DNA from: Prochlorococcus marinus str. MIT 1214
GTDB lineage: Bacteria; Cyanobacteriota; Cyanobacteriia; PCC-6307; Cyanobiaceae
NCBI RefSeq assembly: GCF_027359355.1
Contig: NZ_CP114777.1
Coordinates: forward strand, 1,178,001 to 1,242,000
DNA length: 64,000 bases
Reading direction: 5' to 3'
In this document: positions 44,051 through 51,529 of the stretch, piece by piece
How the letters are laid out: each line of letters opens with the position of its first letter
How positions within the stretch are numbered: position 1 is the stretch's first letter
Notes under the pieces: model-generated
What the model was told of the DNA's origin: nothing
The model's database searches: none
The model's input: the letters and a program-made list of their open reading frames with translations, nothing else
Program-made: the position numbers and the translations under genes

Positions 44051-44186
44051 TCAAATTATACGCTATCGATAGTTGAATACTTTATTGATATAAATTACTT
44101 TGATGTACCTGATTATTTTCAATTTATAATTGAATTTGAAGCAAGAATGAATCTTAAAAAATAAAATGAATTAATACTATCCTAAT

Positions 44187-46067
44187 CTAAGGTTGATATA
44201 AGTATTTTTGAAATAGTAATGACAGGCATTCTGGGGACAAGTGCGTATTATCGCACATATAAAGATTATTATTTTGGCCATCATTCCTAGATGTTAATGA
44301 ATAAACATCCAAGAAATAAGACCCTCTAATTAAAACTTCTTTTTTAAGAAATGAATTATATTTTTTGATTATATCGATTCTTATGATATCTAATTCATCA
44401 AGTAGTTCTTTCTTTATTAGTGGTGCAGGAACACCAAAATAATATCTTTTTGAGTAATTTTTAGATAATAATATTTCCATATAATCAAGGTAACCTTTAA
44501 TCGTTCTCTCACATACTCCCGAAAAATCTTTACCCTTTGTGATTGAGTAATGAAGTATGCCTTCCTCTTTTCTACAATCTATTTCTCCAAAGGAAATAAA
44601 TATTTGATCACTATAAGTATTTTGATTAATCTGTTGATTTAATGAATCTTTCCATAGATTATTTTTATTATTAGCAAAATGCCATGCTTTTGCACCAGTT
44701 ATTAATATAGGTTGAATATATTTACTTTCTGATTCCAAATTTAATGATTTATATGCAAAACTTAAGCAATGACTCTCTCCAATGTGGGGTATCTTTTTGT
44801 TTGATAAACTTTGACTTGGATTATTCAGTTTAGAGCATAATCTAGAAATAAAATGAGCGAAATTAGAAGTATGATTTCTATTAATCTTATTTTTGATTAA
44901 ATTGAGACCTCCTTGCTTTATTAGTTGATGACATCTATTAACATGAGTTCTAGATTGGGAAATTTTGCCCTTCAATAAATAAGCAATAGAAATCTGTATT
45001 TCAGCAATTGACCTATCTCCTATATTCATTAATTTCATAGCAAGTGTTGATTTAGATAAATGAATCAATTCATCCAGCTTGCCCAAATCAGTTAATATGG
45101 TTGCCAAATTCAAATGAGCATCAACAAAGTTGGGATTAATATTAATCGCCTTACGCATTGCTATGTAAGCATCATTTAATTTGCCAAGATCTCGATAAAT
45201 AGAGCCAAGTCCGGAATATGCTTCAGCAAAATTGGGATTTAGTTCAATCGCTTTATTAGTTAAAATCTCGGCGTCTTCAAATTTAGCGAGATCTCTTAAA
45301 ATTGTTCCTAAATTAAAATGAGCCATTGCATAATTTGGCTGCAATTCAATTGCTTTTCGAGTTGATAGGACTGCTTCATCCAATTGCCCAAGCTCTTTTA
45401 GAATTGATCCCAGATTGGAATGAGCAATTGCATTATTAGGACTTAACGTAATTGATTTGCGCGTCAAACTCTCTGCTTCATCCAATTGCCCAATCTCTCT
45501 CAACATATTACCTAAATTCATGTGAGTTATCGCATCGTCTGGTTTCAACTCAATTGCTTTACGCATACAAGTTTCTGCTTCCTGTAAATAACCAAGATCT
45601 TTCAAAACATTTCCTAAATTTGAATGAGCTTCATACAAAAATGGATTTAGTTCAATAGCCTGACAATATAGGGTTTTTGCTTCTTCTAATTTCCCATATT
45701 CTTTTAGAATGCCTCCCAAATGCACAAAAGCTAGATCATAGTCCGGCTTGATCTGGATTGCATTTCTAATCAACTCTTCAGCTTCTTGTAATTTACCAAG
45801 ACCCTTTAATATGATTGCATAATTGGAAAAAACCCTATGATCCTTAAACCCGTTATTTATAAAATATTTATAGTATTTAGAAGCTTCTGAAATATTACCT
45901 TCAGAATGAAACTTAAACGCTTGATTTAATATTTGATCTTGAGATATCTCAGTATTAGCTTTAATCGAAATATTCTCCTTCGTATTTTCTAAATTAAATG
46001 GCACTGAAAATATTTTAACCTCAGCCAATTTCTTATTTTCTATATCATTTTGGTCAGTTTCCTCCAA
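44187..46067 (-). CDS. TPR protein with C-terminal SGNH-hydrolase-like domain
   Basis: A 626-residue protein. About ten TPR units cover residues 45-370, with an N-terminus (QAFKFHSEGNISEASKYYK) closely matching the neighbouring O-GlcNAc transferase. The last 200 residues fit an SGNH/GDSL hydrolase: HIGESH (Ser432), ISFGEIDCR (490s), and CDNTHLS with Asp606 and His609 as the likely acid-base pair. This family includes sugar O-acetyl esterases. The frame opens with TTG 46067 only two codons after an in-frame stop, and the GGAGG lies within the first codons, so the true start may be TTG 46028. Function unproven. Confidence 0.8.
   Translation of the reverse strand: MEETDQNDIENKKLAEVKIFSVPFNLENTKENISIKANTEISQDQILNQAFKFHSEGNISEASKYYKYFINNGFKDHRVFSNYAIILKGLGKLQEAEELIRNAIQIKPDYDLAFVHLGGILKEYGKLEEAKTLYCQAIELNPFLYEAHSNLGNVLKDLGYLQEAETCMRKAIELKPDDAITHMNLGNMLREIGQLDEAESLTRKSITLSPNNAIAHSNLGSILKELGQLDEAVLSTRKAIELQPNYAMAHFNLGTILRDLAKFEDAEILTNKAIELNPNFAEAYSGLGSIYRDLGKLNDAYIAMRKAININPNFVDAHLNLATILTDLGKLDELIHLSKSTLAMKLMNIGDRSIAEIQISIAYLLKGKISQSRTHVNRCHQLIKQGGLNLIKNKINRNHTSNFAHFISRLCSKLNNPSQSLSNKKIPHIGESHCLSFAYKSLNLESESKYIQPILITGAKAWHFANNKNNLWKDSLNQQINQNTYSDQIFISFGEIDCRKEEGILHYSITKGKDFSGVCERTIKGYLDYMEILLSKNYSKRYYFGVPAPLIKKELLDELDIIRIDIIKKYNSFLKKEVLIRGSYFLDVYSLTSRNDGQNNNLYMCDNTHLSPECLSLLFQKYLYQP
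45060..45880 (-). repeat. 102-base DNA repeats encoding TPR units
   Basis: The TPR-coding part of the SGNH gene has DNA-level repetition with a period of 102 bases (34 codons). For example, GCTTCATCCAATTGCCCAA occurs at 45373 and again at 45475. Related copies with substitutions occur about every 102 bases on both sides. The DNA similarity suggests recent duplication of repeat units and a locus prone to copy-number change. Confidence 0.75.
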
Positions 46068-46890
46068 CTTATATCACAAATAAATAATGATATTGTACTA
46101 CTAATTCTAATGCTTGTTAACAACTTATGAAATCGTTTTTTAAATTTAAAAAGAGATGAAAAATCAGATCTTTAAATTATTTAGGCTGAGAAATAGACTA
46201 GTGAAAGAAAAATACTAAAACATATAAAGGTGAGATAAGATTTAAGCAATCTCAAATCCAAAAATAAATCGTGAAAAAAACAAAAAAGTTTATTACACGT
46301 TTCCAAGAATAGTTCAGGAAAATTACTTTTAATAGGGGGGGCAGGATCAAATGTATGTCATGGATAGTAACTATTGAGAATGAATAATACTTCTATGCGA
46401 AAAGAAATTTACAATAAAGTTAGAGTTCAACAAAACGAATAAATATCAAGTTTCTCAAAATAGGCTTTTATCAAAGAGATGTATCTAAACCAGATAAATA
46501 GTCTGCATTATTAAGCGTATTGCATGCATCAAAATACTTCTCTATAGAATTATGTTTAATTCAAAGAAGAGGGTAAAACATATCTAAAATTAAACTTAAT
46601 TATAATAAGCAAAATATTTTATTACTAGAAAGATTAAAAAATATTTGAACTAATTGAATACCAAATAGATAACTAAAGACTATTTATAAGTGGAAATAGA
46701 GTCTTAGCACAGCTGATGAAATATTAGATTTGATATTATATTGATTGAACTTTTCAATAAAAATATACATTATTTGGAAGACTAAAAACATAAAACTTCA
46801 GAGAATAGATTTGCCTAGCAAAACCTTAGTCAATAGATCATAAAAAGACTTTTTAAAAAAGTACTCAAAAAAGAAATACGTCAATATTAA
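46068..46890. other. Long intergenic region, no intact gene
   Basis: More than 800 bases between the SGNH-hydrolase gene and the terminator of the S-layer-like gene. It is AT-rich with frequent stops in all frames. It contains an isolated run of seven G (46335-46341), conspicuous in this genome. Short stretches read like coding sequence broken by stops, such as the frame after 46350, so it may be a decayed gene, but I cannot identify a parent. The leader of the leftward SGNH gene lies in its left end. Confidence 0.45.
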
Positions 46891-46927
46891 AAAACAAAAA
46901 AAAGCACCCCATAAATGGGGTGCTTTT
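46891..46927 (-). terminator. Rho-independent terminator of the S-layer-like gene
   Basis: A perfect 11-base-pair stem on the minus strand (AAAAGCACCCC, six-base loop, GGGGTGCTTTT, at 46900-46927) is followed by a T-rich run (46891-46903 read as A on the plus strand). It lies 22 bases after the stop codon. It is the clearest terminator in the window and fits a strongly expressed single-gene transcript. Confidence 0.95.
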
Positions 46928-46949
46928 CAAAAAGATTAGAATCTGAAAA

Positions 46950-49940
46950 CTATGTCACAACAATAGTGTTAGATCCAGCTGTTGTAGAAACTTTGGAGAT
47001 ACCAGTGAGTCCTTCAAGTGTAATTACATCAGCAGTTATGTCAGCTGTAGTTGCATCAGTACCGTTAGCAGAGTCCATGATGAGGTAAGTGTTACCACCT
47101 GCTTCAATAGCTCCTACTTCAGCAGAGTTGTTGGCATCTAAGAGTTCAAAGATGTCAGCAACTTCGGAAACAGCATCGATTTTTGCAATCGCATTACCAG
47201 CAAGAGTAATGAAACCATCACTTACACTTGCAGTAAGTGTGTCTGATCCTAGTCCACCGCTAATTGCGCCTGACACATCAACACCAGATGCGGCAGCGAT
47301 ATTAGTCGTAGATGGGATGTCGAATACATCAGCCACGCCAGCAGCACCAGTTTGGTAATCAGTCATCTTCTCTGAAGATTCACCTGAATCAGACAACGTG
47401 ATGTCGATATGATCAGAACCGGAACCACCAGTAATGATGTCAGCACCAGTACCCGGATCGAGGGTGTCATTACCAGCTCCACCACTAATTGTGTCAACTC
47501 CAGTACCACCGCTCAGTACGTCATTACCAGCTCCACCAGTAATTGTGACGTTTCCGTCTCCGGCTGTAGCAGTAATAATTCCTAGGAAGTCAGATCCATC
47601 GATCACTGCATTAGTACCTTTAACAGTTCCCAGATTGATGTTGTTATGTAGGGCGGCAGTGCTTGTACGTGGGTCTAATTCACTTGTAAGAACAATCTTT
47701 CCGTTAGCTGCAACAGTGATGTCTACTCCAGCAGTACCAGCAGTACCAGTACCAGTAACTGAACCAGCAGAACCTTCAGTGAAGGACACAGTGTCCACAG
47801 TTCCTCCAGCAGCAGTAGTTCCAACAACCACTAAGTTAAGAGTATCGATGTTTTCTGCGTTAACAGCATCTCCACCTAATCCAGCAGTCTTTGTAGTTGC
47901 AGCATCTTCACCCTGTCCACCGGTGAGGTCTGCATTACCAACAAGTCTGACTGTCGCAATATTATTACCAGTGTCTACAGCTGGATCGATGTCTAACGCA
48001 TCTCCACCAGAAGTAGCAGTTGAGTTTGAAGTACCTGTTGCACCAGCATTTCCAGCTTCTTCACCAATGATTGCGCCTGTTATTTCCAAGATGTCTTCGT
48101 TGTTCATTGTCGCATCTATTGCATCAACACCAGCGTTTTTAGCTGTTCCGAAGTCAGCTACATTGACAGCTGTAGAGTTTAAAGGACTAGAGATAATAAC
48201 GTGATCAACAGAAGTGAACGTATTGAAATTCACAGTCATATGATCATTTGCCTTACTTAGCTTGAGAATCTCAGCATTCTTGAAATAAGCGAAAGTGGTT
48301 TTATCAGTTGCATTAATTGTTACTTCATCTCTTGAATCAACAATGTCAGCTGTACCAGCTCCTAAATCAATGCTGTCAGCAGAAGTGATTTCCGCCCATT
48401 GAAGTGCACTAACTGTGTCATTACCAGCACCAGTGTCAATAGTCACAACACCTTGGTCAATGTTGACTACGTCATCACCACCATTGGTAGTCACAGATAT
48501 AGTTGCTCCTGTAGTAACCGCATCTATATCAATTGTATCTTTTCCTCCAGCACCAGTTGCAGTAAAGGTGTTGTTAGCAGATGTTAGGGCTTTAGCTGTA
48601 AATGAAGTTGAACCAGTATTAGTGATATTGACAACTGCATCTGCCTTGAACTCAGGGCCAGCTGTAATTGTCAACGCTTCACCACTACCAGCCAAGTTCA
48701 AGGTAGCTACGTCAGTGGCTGTTTGAACAATGTCAGCAATTGTGGTGGTATTAGTTGTTGTTGAGCCAACAGTAATTGTGATGGTCTCTGCGTCTTCTGG
48801 AGTAAGTGTTCCTACGAATTTTTCAGCAGTAACAGAAAGTGTTTCAATCCCAGGAACTGTAACGTCTGTAAGATTGTCTTTTAAGGTAATGGATGTGCTG
48901 TCTGCAGTACCAGTTACTGAGTCATAAGTAAGAGTGGCTTTAGTAAATGTGTATGTAGACATATTGGTATCCAAAGTAACTGCGTCAGTTGTTTGAATAC
49001 CTTGAACTACAAGGGTTGTACCGTCTGCTACTACATCAGTACCTGTAAGAGTGAATGAAGTTACAAGCTTGTCACCACTATCAAGATCGATAGTTAAAGT
49101 CTTAGCGTTAACACCAAGAACTTCAATTGCTACCTCTTCTGTATTAGTAATTTTAGGTGCAATTGTTGTCGTGCTCGCTGTGATTCTTGCATCAATTTTG
49201 TCAGTACCAGCCCCACCATCAATAACGTCTGCTGAAGTCAGCATTCCAGTAGTTAAACCGTAAATAACATCGTTACCAGCACCAGTTGTTAAAGCAGCAG
49301 TGGCACTTGTTGTATTAACTACATCAGCACCTGTAGTAAGAGTGATTGACTTTCCAGCAACAGCAGCTGTAGGAACACCATTTGCTGTGATTGTTGCAAC
49401 GCTTGCAGCAACTCCTGCAGCTGTATGAGCAGTTGTTCCGTCAATACCTGAAAGATAGCTGATTGCTTCAGTAATATTTACACCCTTAACAAAGGTTGTA
49501 CCTGTTGATTCCGCTTGATAAGCAAGGATCGCAGCTGTTGATTCTTTTACCTTTGCTGTGTAAGCAACAGCGGCATTTGTTCTATTAGTTAAAGCAGTCT
49601 TATCGGCAGAACTACCAGAATTGTTTTGAGCAGCCCAGATTAAATGCGTAGCAATTTCAGCTACTTTCAAATTGCCAAGATTGATTTGCTGAGTCCAGTA
49701 AGTTAATCCGGTTACATCTGCTTCTCTGTCAAAAAGATTTTTATAAATCTGATTAACTTGTGATTCAGTACTAAGGCTGCCATATGCATCTTTGAATTCT
49801 GCTTGTGCATACATATCAGCCGCAAATTTAGACGTGGTGATCCCTTTTTCTGTCCAGTAATCCAGACCTGTGGGATCAGCAGCACGTCCAAAATATGCGA
49901 CGTATAATTCTTGAAGTTGAGTGCTAGTCGCGTTGGCCAT
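46950..49940 (-). CDS. RsaA-like S-layer / RTX surface protein with N-terminal DUF4214-type repeats
   Basis: A 996-residue acidic protein, rich in Ala, Thr and Gly, with almost no Cys. Two DUF4214-type repeats begin the protein (LYVAYFGRAADPTGLDYW at 12-29 and IYKNLFDREADVTGLTYW at 65-82). A long beta-rich body contains isolated calcium motifs (GAGNDVIYG, DGGAGTDKIDA), then a cluster of RTX nonapeptides at about 802-845 (GGAGNDVLSGGTGVDTISGG). The last 50 residues (GGNTYLIMDSANG, ADVITLEGLTGI) resemble the C-terminal secretion signal of Caulobacter RsaA. No Sec signal is present, so type I secretion is expected. Local G+C is visibly higher than in neighbours (about 42-52 percent in two sampled lines), fitting either high expression or transfer. 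Confidence 0.88.
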   Translation of the reverse strand: MANATSTQLQELYVAYFGRAADPTGLDYWTEKGITTSKFAADMYAQAEFKDAYGSLSTESQVNQIYKNLFDREADVTGLTYWTQQINLGNLKVAEIATHLIWAAQNNSGSSADKTALTNRTNAAVAYTAKVKESTAAILAYQAESTGTTFVKGVNITEAISYLSGIDGTTAHTAAGVAASVATITANGVPTAAVAGKSITLTTGADVVNTTSATAALTTGAGNDVIYGLTTGMLTSADVIDGGAGTDKIDARITASTTTIAPKITNTEEVAIEVLGVNAKTLTIDLDSGDKLVTSFTLTGTDVVADGTTLVVQGIQTTDAVTLDTNMSTYTFTKATLTYDSVTGTADSTSITLKDNLTDVTVPGIETLSVTAEKFVGTLTPEDAETITITVGSTTTNTTTIADIVQTATDVATLNLAGSGEALTITAGPEFKADAVVNITNTGSTSFTAKALTSANNTFTATGAGGKDTIDIDAVTTGATISVTTNGGDDVVNIDQGVVTIDTGAGNDTVSALQWAEITSADSIDLGAGTADIVDSRDEVTINATDKTTFAYFKNAEILKLSKANDHMTVNFNTFTSVDHVIISSPLNSTAVNVADFGTAKNAGVDAIDATMNNEDILEITGAIIGEEAGNAGATGTSNSTATSGGDALDIDPAVDTGNNIATVRLVGNADLTGGQGEDAATTKTAGLGGDAVNAENIDTLNLVVVGTTAAGGTVDTVSFTEGSAGSVTGTGTAGTAGVDITVAANGKIVLTSELDPRTSTAALHNNINLGTVKGTNAVIDGSDFLGIITATAGDGNVTITGGAGNDVLSGGTGVDTISGGAGNDTLDPGTGADIITGGSGSDHIDITLSDSGESSEKMTDYQTGAAGVADVFDIPSTTNIAAASGVDVSGAISGGLGSDTLTASVSDGFITLAGNAIAKIDAVSEVADIFELLDANNSAEVGAIEAGGNTYLIMDSANGTDATTADITADVITLEGLTGISKVSTTAGSNTIVVT

Positions 49941-49981
49941 TTTGTTAAGGGTTGCGGAAGAAAATAAGTGTTTAAGTTAGG

Positions 49982-50008
49982 GATCTCCGCAGCTAAAATG
50001 CGGATATC
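49982..50008 (-). promoter_or_regulatory. Hairpin in the S-layer gene leader
   Basis: An inverted repeat on the minus strand: GATATCCGC, a nine-base loop, GCGGAGATC, with one mismatch. It lies about 40 bases before the start codon and has no U-tract, so it is not a terminator. It would sit in the 5' leader of the mRNA if the promoter at 50024 is used. A role in stabilising an abundant mRNA is plausible, as known for other S-layer genes with long leaders (inference). Confidence 0.55.
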
Positions 50009-50023
50009 TGTGTTTGGTCCGGC

Positions 50024-50029
50024 ACTATA
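50024..50029 (-). promoter_or_regulatory. Candidate -10 promoter element of the S-layer gene
   Basis: TATAGT on the minus strand, within TGAGCTATAGTGCC, has the form of a -10 box and would place transcription start near 50017, giving a leader of about 77 bases including the hairpin. A good -35 box is not evident, which is usual for cyanobacterial promoters. Confidence 0.4.
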
Positions 50030-50564
50030 GCTCAGACGAAACAGAATCAGTAGAAATATAAGGCCAATTCCCCAATGCGTACAGTAACCAGCACCAATAA
50101 ACCTGAAATCCAAACATTTTATTAACAAGAAAATTGATACTTGAATAAAAAATAATTACATGAAAAACAAATCAATGGATCCCAAGCTCCCAAAAGCCGA
50201 TTCGGTTCAAAACTACTGCTAGGAAAGGGATGTCAATTAATCTATAGGGTGGGAATTTATCCAATTTTTATCATCCATCAGAAAAATTTCAATGATTTTC
50301 ACCAATAGGAAAAAAGTTCATCGATGTATCAAAAGATCCAGAATTAAAAGTGCACACCAAATACGAATAACTGCAAATACTTTCAAATAACTACAAAAAA
50401 ACAGGTCCCAAAAACAAAGAAAAAATGTGATCAGACAAGTTTATTGTGACAAAAGTTACTTTGGTTTTTCATGAACCTGCTAAAAATAAGAGGTATAAAT
50501 CCATGAAAAAAGGTTGTATATTTAGAGCCAATCAAAGAAAATGATCTAATTGCGAGGAAGTTTC
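50030..50564. other. Intergenic region upstream of S-layer-like gene and third gmd
   Basis: About 530 bases without an intact gene. On the plus strand, the frame starting at 50248 reads like a protein (including FSPIGKKFIDVSKDPELK and NNYKKTGPKNKEKM) but is interrupted by at least three stops. It could be a decayed gene or a coincidence. The right end has GAGGAAG (50553-50559) ahead of a TTG start for the next gene. Confidence 0.45.
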
Positions 50565-51524
50565 TTGACTTCAAAAACAGCTCTGGTTTTTGGATGGAAC
50601 GGACAAGATGGTTCTTTGATATCAAAATCGCTTCTAAAGAAAAACTACAAAGTAATCGGCTTCTCAAGAAACAATTTAGATGATACAAATAATTGCGTTT
50701 CGAGAGATATTTCAAAAGATATTCAAATAGAAAAAGGAGATTTAAAAAATTACGAAATCATTAGTAAATTAATTGAAAGTAACCAACCGGAAGAAATTTA
50801 TAATTTAGCCGCGCAATCATCGGTCGGAAAGTCCTTTACAAATCCAATCACTTCAATAGAGGGGATAACAAATGGAACATTAAATATTTTAGAAGTTGCA
50901 AGGCAACTTAATTACGATGGTAGAATATTCTTTGCTGGTAGTAGCGAAATATATGGGGAGACTAGAAGAGGGGCGGATATTAATTACAAACAAAACCCAT
51001 GCAGTCCTTATGGCATAGCAAAACAGACAAGTTTTAATTTAGTAAAATTATACAGAGAGCTATATGACATAAATTGCGTAACAGGTATCTTATTTAACCA
51101 TGAATCTCCTCTGAGAAATAAAAATTTCGTAACTCATAAAATCATTTCAGAAGCCATTCAATGTTCAAGAAATAAATCTCATAATTTTAAGATAGGAAAT
51201 CTAAACATATCGAGAGATTGGGGTTGGGCTGAAGAATACGTTGAAGCAATGCAACTGATTAACAGAGCTGAAAAACCTAAAGACCATATAATATGTACTG
51301 GAATATTAACTAAACTTGAATTATTTATAGAAACAGTTTTTCTCAAGCTTGATTTAAATTGGAAAGAGCATATCTTATCCGATCCTAGTTTATTTAGGAA
51401 AAAAGATATTATCCAAAGCTATGGAAATCCTAGTGATTTAGAAAAAGATCTCAGATGGAAAGCAAAAGTACATATAAATGAAATAATTGAAAAACTAATT
51501 GAAGATAAAATTAATAAATTATAG
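50565..51524 (+). CDS. GDP-mannose 4,6-dehydratase-like protein, third paralogue
   Basis: A 319-residue extended SDR enzyme, the most divergent of three. GWNGQDG (10-16), GDLKNYE, the catalytic SSEIYG (Ser126, Glu128) and YGIAK (Tyr149, Lys153) remain, so it is probably active. FNHESPLRNKNFVTHKI replaces the usual RRG. TTG 50565 is preferred as start because GAGGAAG lies five bases upstream; another TTG at 50550 is possible. Substrate may differ from GDP-mannose. Confidence 0.87.
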   Translation: MTSKTALVFGWNGQDGSLISKSLLKKNYKVIGFSRNNLDDTNNCVSRDISKDIQIEKGDLKNYEIISKLIESNQPEEIYNLAAQSSVGKSFTNPITSIEGITNGTLNILEVARQLNYDGRIFFAGSSEIYGETRRGADINYKQNPCSPYGIAKQTSFNLVKLYRELYDINCVTGILFNHESPLRNKNFVTHKIISEAIQCSRNKSHNFKIGNLNISRDWGWAEEYVEAMQLINRAEKPKDHIICTGILTKLELFIETVFLKLDLNWKEHILSDPSLFRKKDIIQSYGNPSDLEKDLRWKAKVHINEIIEKLIEDKINKL

Positions 51525-51529
51525 TTTGT

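Noticed and set aside
45060-45880. Regularly spaced DNA repeats, considered as a CRISPR array.
   Set aside because: The period is 102 bases, in frame with a TPR protein, with degenerate repeats and no unique spacers.
47434-48204. Long plus-strand open frame (256 codons) and several shorter ones opposite the S-layer-like gene.
   Set aside because: They are antisense shadows: the host gene is GC-richer and Thr/Gly/Ala-rich, which removes stop codons from the opposite strand. The translations are Val/Pro/Ser runs without family features.
50020-50045. TAGCTCAG string resembling a tRNA D-arm, considered as a tRNA remnant or attachment site.
   Set aside because: No acceptor, anticodon or T-arm partners follow in either direction, and there is no match to the tRNA-Gly 3' end.
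49712-50128. Minus-strand frame of 138 codons covering the start of the S-layer-like gene and its leader.
   Set aside because: It overlaps the clear DUF4214 coding start in another frame and includes the hairpin and promoter; the translation has no family features.
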